Shown here one piece after another: positions 12,541 through 24,760 of a stretch of DNA of 64,000 bases. The stretch spans positions 51,170 through 115,169 of the forward strand of contig JAVTVY010025150.1 in NCBI GenBank assembly GCA_036873755.1. The letters are read 5' to 3'. This stretch comes from Hanleya hanleyi. Its lineage: Eukaryota; Mollusca; Polyplacophora; Lepidopleurida; Hanleyidae. The translations under genes were made by a program, and so were the position numbers. The notes below the pieces were generated by a model that saw only the letters and a program-made list of their open reading frames with translations, had not been told where the DNA came from and searched no databases. Positions within the stretch are counted from its first letter, which is position 1; each line of letters opens with the position of its first letter.

Positions 12541-12894
12541 CAGGGGTCGAAATATTCAAAATAATTCACTTGTTACAGGAGACAGGTGGCCAAAAAGTTT
12601 ACCTGTCACCTTTAAGAATTACCTGAACATGCTATCATTGAACTTGTCAAGTATATTTAATTCAAGGTTAATGACAAAGCTACATGTTCCAAGTTACAAA
12701 TAAATTAATGACACCTTGTTTCCATGCATTAATTAGAAGCCGTTTTGAATGAATTTTGTCAAATATATATTTTGAACACAAGAAAAAAAATTGTTGTCTA
12801 CCTGTCACTGGAGACAGGTACTTTATTTCTCTACCTGTCTCTTTCAAAAATTACCTGTCAGGGACAGGTAGACAGGTGTAAATTTCGACCCCTG
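12541..12894. mobile_element. 354 bp hAT-like MITE, TSD tacatg
   Basis: The ends caggggtcgaaat and atttcgacccctg are exact 13 bp inverted repeats, and tacatg (6 bp) occurs directly on both sides (12535-12540, 12895-12900). The interior is built of repeated acctgtc / gacaggt blocks in both orientations and has no coding capacity. Confidence 0.85.
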
Positions 12895-12992
12895 TACATG
12901 GGATACGTGACCAACCTCTACAATAACACGAGGTTGAGGATCCCCACTATTGAATTCATCAAAACTCGTCGACATGGTGAAAGAGTTAAGAG

Positions 12993-15900
12993 CAGGGATT
13001 CATACATGTCAGTTCTACATACCGAATTTCGGTTCGTAGATCGAGTTTTAAAACTAAATTTTTCAGTTCAAAACTCAATTTTTTTTAGTAAAAAATCAAT
13101 AGTTTTCCCCAAAATATTTATACTCAATCTGTTAACGGGATATATTCATCCGAGACTGGTTTATCCGACGTAATTTTTTAGTTACATCGACATATATTTC
13201 CGTGGAAGAATCCCGAATACTTATGAACCGTAATTTCACTGAACAATCGAGAGGTATGATAGCGCATACCTGCAATCGACGAGTCACCATTTTTTTTTTT
13301 TTTTTTTTTTTTCGTTTTCGTTCCTTCCAACGCAGGCAGATACAAACGATACTGAATAAACACACGTTGTTTTTGTAGAATGCCAATCGTAAGTATTTCT
13401 TTGTGTATTCTGTGAGGTCTGTCTTCAGAAAATAGTAATACTGTATCATTTTCACTTTGGTTTGAAACGAAACGAAAATTGACACAAACGTACAGCGTGC
13501 GGTTTGAGAACATGACAAGGCAGGGATTCATACAAGTCGCTTTTTACCACCGAATACCGGTGGTAAAAAAAATTTGAAAACTCAATTCGTATGGCAGGAA
13601 ACTCAATTGCTTTCGTTTTACTGGACAAATACTCAATTTTTCGTGGAAAACTCAATTCGCCAGACATGGTCAAAGTTAATTTGACAGCCCCAAATTACGA
13701 AATAAACTCAATCGAATGACGATCTTACCGTGAAAACGACACTAACAGGCGCCGGGAGCATGCCACCACGTGTGGTGGTGTTGTTGTTAACGACTTCGAG
13801 TATGCTGATCACAGCGCCGCGTAGCGGCAGACACAATTGCTTGCATACATTATTTCCGGAACCCTCAAACGTTTATTGTGTGGCAGCCTGCATTCGTACT
13901 GCCGAGGGTTTCCAAACTATCACTGAAGTTTGACAACAGGGACTGCCGCCCAAAAGTTTTTATCGGTCATCTGTCGCCGTAAAAGTTATTTTTTTCTTCA
14001 ACTTCGGACAGACCCTGTGTAGCTGTTGTTGTCATCTTTAAATCGCGTAGGTCATCAATTTGTCCGCGAGAGTTGCAAGTTTCAGAAATGAAATACAAAG
14101 AAAAATCTGCCCTCGCGTTGTTGTTACGTAGTTGAAAACTTTTGTGCCTTACTTCCCTATTTTGAAAGTGAACTCTTCCAATTCGATTCATCGGCTTGTG
14201 GGCTTACAACACGGGTCAGTGGAAGTTTCCATTACCGCAATAGGGTTGACAGCCGACAGACATTCTTGCGCTTTGTAGAGCCACGTGCCTGCAGTCAGTC
14301 GACCATATTTCCCGGCTAAATCTGGACCGTGATGCCGACGTTCGGTCCATTCAGTATCCATCAAACACGAAGTAAAAAGTGAAATGTCCAGCGATGTCAA
14401 AGATTGAAAATACATCAAGACTAAACGTCTAAATTTCACATGACTTGCTAAAGCCAAGACCTGCAATCATGATCGGGTTGTATTTTTGTAAAGTACATTG
14501 ACTGGTCTACAACTTCACTCGTGAGATGTCAGTGCGACTGACACTGCGACGAGACAAGGTTGCATACTTTATCTTCGTCTGCTCCATAAAGTTGACTCCT
14601 CGTTGATTATAAACAATAAATTTTCATAGTTGGAAGAGTAATGGAAAACCATACTTTAAATACGAGGTGACCTCCAGAACTGAATTTTGGAAAACTTAAC
14701 AGGAGCTAAATAGCACTCAAGAAATTTGCTTAAAAAATTTAACATTGAGTAAATGTGACCATCCAAAATATTCGGTAGTTTTCAGAAAATTTAGACTTTA
14801 GAACTTGGCAGATCTGTCTCATGTAAAAACTTTATTAAACTTTAATTCAGTAACAATCTGCAGAGGCTGTGTTTGGTGCAGTTAGCTGCAGACAAGAGGG
14901 CATGTTTCCTGGTTCGATCGTTTGCTGTTTTGAACAATTACTGCTTGATTTCTCCCTCCGATTTCATTCGTGATATAGATCCCCATGTCCATTGTTATTC
15001 AGACTGATCTTGTGGTACGGTACATGTAAATCTCTCGGTTTTTATACTTCATTCGATGAAAACTTTAGCTGAAGACGCGCTGAATAGAATGAGTTTTATT
15101 GAATTTGGATATTGGGTAGATGAAAATGTTTTGTCAAAAATAACCCCTGCTCATAGTATAATATATTGACCATATTAAAACACACCAACAACATCCTGTG
15201 CATGGTGGTGGTTGAAATATTTGAGAACTGAATACCAATAGGTAAATCGGTGGTAAAAATTTTTGAAAACTCAATTGCAATCTTTGAATCGGCGGTTAAA
15301 AATTTTGAAAACTCAATTTTGAGTAATATTGAGTTTTCGGTGGTAAAATTTTTGACTTGTATGAATCCCTGCAAGGGAGTGAACTTTTCCTACGGCAAGA
15401 GAGTAAGCAAGCGTTTTGAAGTGTTTCGTTGTTCTTTTTTTTTTTGTTAACCATATTCTATCAAAATAATATCATCCTCAAGACTCCTATTATTTGTGTA
15501 ACCCAATACAATCATCGTGTATATAAATAAAATATATATAATCATCGTTTTATAAACCAGTGTGATTTTTCATACTGGTGGTCATTTGTAATTGAATAAT
15601 ATCTCAATATTTTCGCAATAACTGGAACTTCACGTATGTCATCACAGGATTTTTATATTTATTAATTCACTGCTTTTGTTAAATGTTTCCATAATTAAAA
15701 TTATTTTTCTGTCAATGTTAAATTTTGAATAATGGTTTATTCAAATTATATTTTGGGTCTAAATTAATAGATAAATGGGGTTTTTATGGTATCAATATAT
15801 TTTTTTTTTTATAATTACCACCTCACAAGTTGGGCCATATTTGTATACTGAAATTGGATGTGTGTTTGTATATTATTCAGACAGTCCTGTGTGGAAGTTG

Positions 15901-16443
15901 GAAAAAGGAATTAAAAGTTCTTTTATGTATTGTTGATTGATTGAGATATAACAGCTTTCAGAGAGGGAAAATTGTTGACACTCCTCACTGCATGTAAATG
16001 AGAACTACATGTACATGTATATATAAATGAAAACCAGTACCGGCAGCATTACAAAGTTTTACCTGATTACCTGAAGTATTACTCGTAAACAACTTGAATA
16101 AATCTAACATAATTTGTTCATGTATCCTGGATACCTGAAAACATAATGATGGAAACGAGTAAACGCAATCAACGACACAAAATGGTTTTAATTACACAAA
16201 AGGTTAAAAATACATGAATTGGTAACAGTAGACAAGCTTCACAGAAGGTAACATTTACCCTGGTTTGTAAAAAAATTATATACTCAACATTGGGGGAAAA
16301 AATGACCCTAGTTTGTAAAAAATTTATATACTCAATTTGAGGGAGAAAAAATGCTGATAAATTTTATTTTAACTCAATTTGAGTGAAAAAAACTCAATTT
16401 TCCAGATTTCGGTTCATAAAATTTGGACTTCTATGAATCCCTG
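12993..16443. mobile_element. hAT-like element, CAGGGATTCATA ends, TSD taagag, with a nested copy
   Basis: The left end cagggattcatacatgtc is matched by gacttctatgaatccctg at the right. The flanks share taagag (12987-12992, 16444-16449). Subterminal sequence on both sides is rich in short aactcaattttt-type blocks in inverted orientation (for example near 13075 and 16385). No transposase was recognised. A second element of the same family (13521-15371) has inserted into it, so its own length is about 1.6 kb. Confidence 0.8.
13521..15371. mobile_element. Nested hAT-like element of the same family, TSD caagg
   Basis: The ends cagggattcatacaagtc and gacttgtatgaatccctg are exact 18 bp inverted repeats, flanked by caagg on both sides (13516-13520, 15372-15376). 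Near each end is an inverted accaccgaa / ttcggtggt block followed by aactcaatt repeats. The interior of about 1.85 kb shows no recognisable transposase, and its short frames (13730-13933, 14188-14466) match nothing I know. Confidence 0.85.
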
Positions 16444-16600
16444 TAAGAGGTTACAAACTCTGACAATGAGAGAATGGTAATGATAAAGCCAAGTCCACCC
16501 CCAGGTCCCAACAAACATTACTGTAGGATCTCAACACCATCTGCACGGAGTTGATTGAAATGCCATTTTGAGTAATGATTTCATGGATGTCACCCAATGT

Positions 16601-16786
16601 CTCACGGTGCGATTTGTAGTAACAACTTGTAGCATACAACTCAGTTGCATCGTGAGAACACTCGTGCGATTTTAGTCGCATGCTTCAAGTCGTATGAAAT
16701 AGGGCAGGTCCTATTTCATGCGATTAGTTGCATGCTGCAAATCGGGGGATTCCCTGCCCGAGTTGTTACTACAAATCGCACCGTGA
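16601..16786. repeat. 186 bp foldback / MITE-like palindrome
   Basis: ctcacggtgcgatttgtagt at the left pairs exactly with actacaaatcgcaccgtgag at the right, and the matching extends inward through aacaac/gttgtt. A second inverted pair (gcatgcttcaagtcg and its relatives, tatttcat..atgaaata) surrounds the centre. No clear target duplication could be fixed. Confidence 0.7.
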
Positions 16787-18076
16787 GAATGGACCTTAAG
16801 TAACAAATGTACACTATAAATGATCAAAAACAAATACCCATCTCTATGTCGAGTTGTACTGTCAGTAATTCCTGTAATGCAGAAGCTCGAGACTATCAGT
16901 ACTGGGAAGACTACCTGGATATGACATCGGGGGGTGTGGGAGAGAGGAGGAGAATTCTGTATCGGGCATGTGGGGTATAAGAAAAGTGATGTGTTGATTA
17001 TTTTTCTTTAAAATTTACCTTTTCTGAAAGTCTATCAAAACTACTTATTTCACATCAGATGATTATTCACCAATTTATGATGCAGTTAATATGAACAAAA
17101 TCGCGTTAATTAATAATTGGATTCCTGTTCGATACAAATTTCTGGACAAGTTAACTGGAAGAGAACTGTCGCACAGTCATGGCAGTGCTATGCATCATGT
17201 CAATAACTGCTACTCAGACTCGGGGATCAATGACCACAAAACACCTACCATGGAAGCTGACAAGCTGGCACGACAGCATAAAATCACAGACATTTTCTCC
17301 TCTTCAAGATCGGGAGATAAAGTCCTGGTTTGTCTGGTAAGCCAAGTCCTGACAGATGACGAAATCGTCTGGACGAAGACCATCCATTATATTAAGCTTC
17401 CTGAACAGCATTTGTGACTTCGTGACTTCTCCAAACATGCTCATATTTGAGAGAATTAGGCGCCAGCAATGGATTTTGCAACCCTATGATTGTTTCAAAT
17501 TTCCCTGCATAAATTTGGCCTTCGTTGTAATATACTGAGATCCCATGAAGATGACATATCACCTCAAATGTCATCCATGAATTAGGCATTATTTATTATG
17601 AAAAGCTATTTTGTTCTATGATAAGTTAGGGGGTGAGTAGACACATATGATTTTCGTAAATGATTTTCCAGCCAGTCACGATTTGACTGTTCAGTGCTCG
17701 AAAATTAGATTTTCAGTGATTAGCCCTTTGGCGAGTAAAGGCGAATATTTAGTTGCCACAATAGCATGCAAATATTTCTTTTACTCTCCAAGGAATATAT
17801 CGTGTATTGTGCAAAAGAGTTATCTCCCATGTCATAGTGCCAGTCTGTTGCTACTGCCCAAGGTGTGAACTTCGCACAAATTTTTTTTAACATGGGATGA
17901 TTATTCCATCATCAGTGAAGATATTTCTCTTCTCCCAAATCGTCTTTGTATGCTATCTAAAAACATGCAGGATCTTCGAACATGCTGTGAAAGAAAAGTA
18001 GACTTCAACTTCAAGTGAATTCGGTGGACGATCGTCTAGAATGAAACTCGTTAGCTGGCCTTAGCTCTCATCAGCG

Positions 18077-18160
18077 ATTAAACATGTTGAGTAAGCTTAC
18101 CAATAATTTACTCGCCACTTTGGCAAAAGACCTTGAATTTCTCCTTGCCATCTTCGGTGA
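18077..18160 (+). repeat. Short dispersed repeat (second copy near 18988-19060)
   Basis: gattaaacatgttgagt...aataatttactcgccac..agaccttga recurs about 0.9 kb downstream with the same block order but different spacers. It is an old non-coding repeat. Confidence 0.45.
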
Positions 18161-20440
18161 TGTCTTGAAAATTTTATTCGGCATTGTCTATTTTTTCATC
18201 GACAATGGCAATTTTCAATTGGCAACCATATTTTCTGAGCACTGCTGTATCTATCAAATGGTGGACTAAACTGCACAGATCAGTATCTCTGTAATAGTAC
18301 TGTATTACCCATGTATCAATCTCAGTAAACTCAGATAAAATATCACAGAACATTATATCTGACATTAACGCTATATAAATCCTGTGCGAATTTCAAACTA
18401 CATCTATTAGCCAACTAGGTGTCTAGCTGAGCGAAATAACTTTGTTATACACCCCTTGTAATTACAAACAGGAGCACGTAAACAGAAAACGGAACAGTAT
18501 CCAAATAAGGAATCTTGTCTAGACATCGTGTGTAAACTTCAAAGGATTTACTTCTTCCGAAAAGTTTGCTTTTGTCAGATGGTAGAAAATATCAAAGACC
18601 GACCGCCGGTAAGTAGTTCATCTCCGTGAACTAAACATCAATCAATGCCAAATTGTTTGTCGTCGTTGGCTTTTTAGCGAATCTGCTAGAATATCGGCAA
18701 AAATGTACGCATGAATATTTCACAGCATCACAGGTTTACCTAGATTGCCCAATGTATACGACATCTACTGAACTATGTGTAAAGTGCACTAGTCTCTGTT
18801 AATTTGGACAAAACCCCACTGATAAGACCCGACTATATTTCCATGTGTATATTATAAGAAACTCAGATTGCCTATCATATTAACATGAATATACTTGTTG
18901 TATAAAGTCAGGGTGGTCTGTCAAAATTGTTTGAAATTTTTAATCTCTAACAAATAAAACCCATTGGCTGGCCCTGCTATATCGACAATTAAACATGCTG
19001 AGTGGCAATAATTTACTCGCAACTTAGGTGAAGACCTTGATATAATCTCATCGCCTTCTTGGGGAGTTTTAGTCAGAGCTTCCTAGGAGCCAGACGACGG
19101 ATAATTTCTGAGAGATTGTCTGGCTAGGGTCAGAGTTCTCTCCCATACAAAAAAATGCAAAATGGAAGCAACCACGGGGTCGGGTGATCTCATCCCAGTA
19201 AATGTTTATTGTTATGGTTTTTTTTTAATATTTGGCCATTCTACAACACTTAAGTCATGTATATTTATTAATGAATAATTTCCCCTCATTGTCAGCCCCA
19301 ATTTAAAGGAAGGACTCAATAAATTCGCTTACTGATTAATTTCTACCAGACGCTGCTAAAATTAAACCAGCGAGAAGTCACGGTTGAACTTGAAGGTAGC
19401 TGAAGAGCAAATCAGATTGTGAGAAAATTAGAATGATGGGAGGTCAACACACAGGTCGCACTGCAATAGCCAATCAGATCATACCAGGCCTTGCATTTTG
19501 ACGGGGCTGATTGTATGCTTTCACCTTAAATCAGCCCCGTAAAATGAAAGGCCTGCATACTGTTCATAATATTTGAGGGCTGACTAAAAGTTTTCCTAAC
19601 AGGTATATTCACAGCTAATATGGCCTACCTTTGTATTTAAAATTATAATTCTTACAGTCCTTACACTGCCTTTTCTCATCTCCTGATTATCTGGCATTGT
19701 TGTTTGCTGGTCATTTTGACTGCTTACCACATGGTAGGTAACACTTTGGAAACAACAAGTCACATATTACTGCACTAAGGGGTCATATCGAATATTTGAA
19801 TTTATTTATTTATTTAATTGTCTTATTTAACCAGGGCCTCCATCAATGTTAAACATTGTTCTCCCTGGAGACCCTGCATGTCATTTCTCCATCTGAATAT
19901 TCAAAATTTTAACATATATTGCTAATGTATTCGGTTATTCGTTTCAGCTCTAATGTGTCAACTAAACTAGAAACTGCTGAATTATTTCTTCAGTCCACTG
20001 TGAATTGACAAGAGTCCCACTTACACAAGAGTCGTTATCTGACTATGACGAAGGCAGACTCTATGTTGAGATGACGAGACGACTCATTGACGATTGAGAT
20101 CGTGTGGGGAGTTTGATTTTGGGAATTCATTATTTCGGGATACGGTATCCAGAGGGGTGGGATTATTTCAACTGATTCTTTCGATACCATCAACCAGATC
20201 TGCTTAGATCCCTGCACTCATGTGTACCAGTATATTCGGAATACTTATTTATACAGAGTTGTTTAAAAATAGAAATGGATCAATTTCAATCAAACAGTTC
20301 CTGTGATGTGATAATACTAAGTAATTCCTTCTTAGTCGTGTTAGCGATGAGTTACAAGGTACACGTGAGATCAGTGATGCTAAAGCATGTCAAACGCGAT
20401 CAGAAAACACCGGAGTTTGTGGGAAGCGGCGTGTAGTTAC

Positions 20441-20689
20441 CTTTCTGACACCCTTGTAAACATAGAAATACAACTCTCTTCCTGCGTTGAAACAGATCCT
20501 ATCTGGAGCTCCGGAACCGTCGTTGACATTGATGAAGGAGACCCGTACGGGGGTGTTAGCTTGACCATTAAACGCTACCCTGGTTGGTCTGGAGTATTCG
20601 GAGAGTGGCATCAATTTATAAGTCCCCTCACGAGTTATAAAATGAGTCTTTATATCATCCTTTCCTCCACCCTCACTCTGCGCCGCCAT
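20441..20689 (-). CDS. WDR20: WDR20 coding exon 1 with start codon
   Basis: The exon encodes 83 residues beginning MAAQSEGGGK and ending ELYFYVYKGVRK, the highly conserved N-terminus of WDR20. Motifs shared with the vertebrate protein include YKL.P.SEYSRP.RV, PVRVSF.N.ND and R.CFN.GRELYFY.YKGVRK. The open frame continues past 20441, but the homology stops exactly at a consensus donor (AAG|gtaact, donor at 20440-20439). I therefore end the exon there, in phase 0 with exon 2. The start is the first ATG and sits in a good context (caagATGg) that overlaps a YY1-type element. Only the first 144 residues of a protein usually near 570 aa lie in this window. It is the one clearly functional host gene visible. 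Confidence 0.93.
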
Positions 20690-20830
20690 CTTGGGGATAA
20701 TTTCGCGAGGGGTGGCAGGTACCCGGATGCGGCTTCAATGCGCATGCCCATACAGTAAACTTCCGGCATTCAATCCAAACATTTCCACGTGTCGAGTTGA
20801 ATAATGTTTATTTTTGTGAAGGTGTCGCTA
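20683..20830 (-). promoter_or_regulatory. Probable TATA-less WDR20 promoter / 5' UTR
   Basis: Upstream of the WDR20 ATG the sequence is GC-richer than its surroundings and has no TATA box. A YY1 consensus (AAGATGGCGGCG on the minus strand) overlaps the start codon at about 20682-20693. An NRF-1-like core (gcgcatgc, near 20740) and an ETS core (cttccgg, near 20760) follow upstream. YY1, NRF-1 and ETS sites together are typical of housekeeping promoters with dispersed initiation. The transcription start itself cannot be placed from sequence. Confidence 0.55.
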
Positions 20831-22547
20831 TTTTACGGCCGTTTAATACACAGTGACATTGTGTCCCCATCGACTCTAAGGGTTCCTTAGTAATAAAGAC
20901 AGATGTATGTTTGTTTATTTGTTTGTTCTGCTAAGCTGAATATCGCGAACCACGTGGCTGGAGTCCAACAACACGGGGCATCCTGTTATGCTTGTGCTCC
21001 TCATCTAATCGATAGCGAGGAGAAGGGAGTACCGGTAGGCCTACAGTAGTTTCATGGTTTTGTGGGTTCACGCTGCGTCAAAAAACGCGTGTGCGTACAT
21101 TGTAACATAATGCCGCAGTAGAGATGTCAATTCCGGATCAACGAAATACGCGCCGTTTATTCTGTGTGATTACGTAATCGAAAATTGTGACATTTAAGAC
21201 TGCGCCCGGACAAATGTCGGAGGTGAAAGTTGTATTGTTTAATAATCACAAGCCGCCAGCCAGAATGGATGGCTCACCACCCCAACTTCCATCCAAATTG
21301 TTTATCATTTGATAGAATCATGACAAAAATTGAGAATATATATCTATGTGTCCTTTCCTGTTTGCTCTTTCGTCCAAATAGTCACATGCTAAATGGATGT
21401 TCGATGTCCATTTAGAGAGTTTGTATTGTATATCATATTAGGTTCCATTAGAAAATATTTTCGACAGGTTTCTATTGAACCAGGTCTGTTAGGTTCAGTC
21501 TTAAAATGAATGGTCTCCTGACGTCTGTGTACAAATGAACTACCGAAATCCTGAGAGAATTAATTTAATTAGTGAGGATAGTTGTCGTTTATGGCATGGT
21601 CAGACAGTAACCCAGAAACTCTGGCTGTGATAGGTGAATATAGGTAAGAGGGCGTGGCATTCCTATCACAGCAACAACAACCGCCCCCAAAAATAGACTC
21701 CTTAGCCGATGTTTTCGGGCTAGGTCAGACAGATCAGGCCGTCGTTGTCTATGAAGAATTTTCGCCTCTGATGGCAATCCAACAAAGTCCCTGCATGTTA
21801 TACATCATTTTTCGCCTGTTGGGATTGATGGACCTTTGGGATATTGTTGATAAATGACCACTTAGGCTGATAAAAAAAAGTTATATTCTCAGTTGCTGTA
21901 ACGATTGCTAGATAGCGTGATTCACTTCTCACCAAAGTGATTCGCAACTGCCCGCGCTGGTGCACTGAGACGGACATGATTTTCTCATTGATTCACAAGC
22001 TCGATTAGAGAATTTTTTTTCATATACAATTATAGACGACAGATTTTCGTAGAAAATAAGACCAAGAATCACTCTCAACTCTTAACAAAACGAGCACCAG
22101 CAGTCTAGGTGTAAAAAGTGATTCGGAATTCCCCTATTAACTGTATCCGGTTTCGCCTCTAATTATCGCACGCATATTACGATACAGACGGACAGTTCCC
22201 CACTCGGACAATTCCCCACTGGACTTCCCCACTGTGACAATTTCCCACTCGGACATTTCCCCACTCCATTAACCCAAAATATTAAAATGTCATTTACAGT
22301 AGAAAAATACCTCCCACACATACCCAAAAATATCTGATGATGGAAAACTCACAGAATGCAATAACGACCCACTCTCACTTTGGGAAATCAAAGAAGAGTC
22401 TGTCTGTACGGTACAATATTTTCCCAGTATTCAAAGAAAATGGCATTTAGTTGACTGCTAGGAAATATATTACAAATGAGAGAAAAATACAAAAAATTAC
22501 AAAATAGAAATCAGAATTAGTCTACGTCTTGGCAGTGAGGTGTCAAC
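20831..22547. other. Intergenic, no gene recognised
   Basis: I see no conserved coding sequence on either strand here. A short cluster of five degenerate ttccccactcggacaa-type repeats lies at about 22193-22266. Open frames at 21230-21415 and 21589-21857 lack motifs and codon structure I can defend. Confidence 0.5.
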
Positions 22548-23532
22548 ATGACGAACAAGTGTACGGTGTGTCACAAAACATTCTTGCATAAATTGATCAG
22601 ACATAAATGTATACACCAACTGGGGACTCAACCTATCACAACCGTGAATCAACCAATAATATCAGAACTTCCGTATAGGCACAAGCGGGAGACTCGATGG
22701 CTCGATCTATGGCTCAATCAAGAGCATCAGAACATCCATTTACTATGATTGTCACCGGCCCGACTGGTTGTGGGAAGACATCATGGGTAATGAAATTTTG
22801 GAGCGTGCTAATATCGATCCCTCTCCAACACGCATCGTATGGTGTTACAGTCAATGGCAGTCAGCCTATGAATCTACGAGTCTGAAAATGTAAACATCGG
22901 CGAAGAGTATTACTTCGACCCCGGCCAAACCAACGTTATTGTCCTGGACGATTTGATGGGTGAGGTAAAGCGCAAAAAAAAAATTGCCGACCTATTCACC
23001 AAAGGTTCGCATCACAGAAATTTATCTGACTCAGAATCTCTTCCCTCAAGGCAAGGCATCTCGCGATATCACACTAAACTGCCAGTAATTCGTTCTATTC
23101 AATAATCCTATTGATAGACAGCAAATTCTCACGTTCGGGAGACGGATCTTTCCTCGGGATATGACACATTTCATGGCAAAATTTGACGAAGCCACATCTA
23201 GTCAGTATGGATATCTGTTCCTCGATTTAAAACCCCATACAGCGGAAAATGACAGACTGGTTACCAATGTGATATCTGGCGCCGATGAACTTTTGAAAGA
23301 AGAAGTACAACAACAACTACTGCATTGTCCAGCCCAAATTCATAATCCATCAACACAAATTCAACACATACCAGTTCCTCTCTCTAACGTGATACCATCT
23401 CACAATCCAGCATGGTTCGCTAAGAGGAATGAACAAGTGGGAGAGGGATTATATACGAGGACAGATACACTGTGGTTCAAACGGAATGAAGATGATGAGT
23501 CTCAGCAGAGGCAGAGTCTAATAACCCATTGA
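22548..23532 (+). pseudogene. Broken packaging-type ATPase of a Polinton/adintovirus-like element
   Basis: The first frame (22548-22748) starts with a zinc-finger-like CxxCHKTF...HKCIH segment. A second frame contains a Walker A loop TGPTGCGKT at 22754-22780. A third contains a Walker B strand VIVLDDLM near 22935-22958, followed by DLFTKGSHHRNLS. The last frame (23161-23532) continues with sequence such as YGYLFLDLKP. This order is that of the FtsK/HerA (A32-like) DNA-packaging ATPases found with metazoan Polinton-like and adintovirus-like elements (from memory). At least two frameshifts before 22900, a stop near 22888, a small loss just after the HHRNLS motif and a TAA near 23086 disable it. 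It cannot make an ATPase. Confidence 0.7.
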
Positions 23533-23544
23533 AGCGGGAATGAA

Positions 23545-23972
23545 ATGGAACGACGAAAGAGAAAATACCCTTCAGATGACGAGAGTTGTGACTATGACGA
23601 ACTCATCCATCCTGGGGAAATAGATCAACTTACCGATTTGCGAAAATGGGTCATATATAATGTGTGGAAAGAGATGTTCGGTAAACGTATCGGAAGAGAT
23701 TATAGCGTTGAGATTGACGAGAGAATACAGCAATATGCAAGTCAAAGTTATGGCGAGGATGAGTCTGGTGCAAATGCTACGCAGGATTATATTCCAGCGA
23801 TGATGAAGACTTTACGTAAGGCATCTACAAACGTTATATGAGGAAGCACTCAGGCAGACGATTAAGATGCGTAAATGCTTATTCGACAAATTGATTGATA
23901 GCGTTAGTAATATTAACGACTATGAGGGAAGCAGTGACAGTGAGAACTCCCAAAACATCGATTCCGAATAAA
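23545..23972 (+). pseudogene. Small charged protein that usually accompanies the ATPase
   Basis: A 98-codon frame starts 12 bp after the ATPase frame ends. It is rich in charged residues (MERRKRKYPSDDESCDYDELIHPGEIDQ...), and further open sequence in a shifted frame runs to about 23970. The spacing suggests a shared transcription unit with the ATPase. I recall a similarly charged helical protein lying next to this ATPase in cnidarian and mollusc elements, but its function is not known to me. The frame change at about 23840 suggests it is decayed. Confidence 0.45.
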
Positions 23973-24094
23973 GACCCCAGTAGAAATACTAGATACAGTC
24001 GATCAAATACGATCGAGGAGGCATCCCTTTTGCATCTTTAGTGAAGGAAACATTCATTATTTGTGAAGAGAGTAAAAACGAAAAACAACATTAA

Positions 24095-24760
24095 CATGGC
24101 CCCAAAAGATACCTTGAGGAAAGGTACCCACATACCAAATTTGAAAGAATCCGTTCAGGTCCAACAGTTACTGTCCGGAAATGCAATTTCACCTCGGCAA
24201 ACCGGTGGCACCACGTATAGGCAGATATGCATAAAAAATAATCCCAACCGAGATCTTGAGACAAGATCCCTTGACATTGAAAATAGAAAACGTTAACTTG
24301 GCCTACAGGTGGCGCCACCTATGACCAGATCGACAAGAAAAACAATCCCAAGCGAAACCTTCAGGTAAGGTACCCATATACCAAACTTGGAAAGATCCAT
24401 TCAAGTTTTGAAAAGTTATTGTCCGGAAACATAACTTTAAATTTGCCCCCACGTGGCGCCACCTATGTATGGATCGGCATGAAAAACAATTCCAAGCGAG
24501 ATACATACACACCAAATTTGGAATGAATCGGTCCAGGTTTTCAAAAGTTATTGTCTGGAAACTCTTTTAACTTAGCTTCCAGGTGGCGCCATCTATACAC
24601 GAATCAACACGAAAAACAATCTCAATCCAGATGTTGAAGCAAGGTACCCACACACCATTTTTGGAAAGAATCCTTAAGGTTTTCTAAAGTTATTGTTTGG
24701 AAATGCAATTTTAACTTTGCCCTCAGATGGCGCCACCTATCGGCGGATTGACACGAAAAA
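24095..24760 (+). repeat. Degenerate tandem repeat, ~130-144 bp unit, five copies
   Basis: Each unit contains a GGCGCCACCTAT box (24206 variant, 24311, 24455, 24585, 24729) and the blocks gaaaaacaatccca, aaggtacccacataccaaa and gttattgtccggaaa in constant order. Spacings of the box are 105, 144, 130 and 144 bp. The copies differ by 10-25% by eye, so the array is old. Short open frames inside are incidental. Confidence 0.8.

Larger units (their letters stand above)
2996..20440 (-). other. WDR20 intron 1 (17.4 kb), filled with transposon remnants
   Basis: This stretch lies between the two WDR20 coding exons and contains no other convincing conserved host coding sequence. It holds the MITEs, hAT-like elements, SINE, foldbacks and Crypton remnant annotated separately. 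I recognised nothing in about 5050-7820, 16800-18080, 19080-20035 and the remaining AT-rich spacers, apart from homopolymer tracts and scattered low-complexity sequence. Short open frames there, for example 17091-17417, have no recognisable domain and are probably chance. Confidence 0.8.

Noticed and set aside
19800..19890. Coding or RNA gene at tttatttatttaattg...ccagggcctcc...ctccctggagaccctg
   Set aside because: It resembles a short interspersed hairpin repeat found widely in animals. No ends or internal promoter could be defined.
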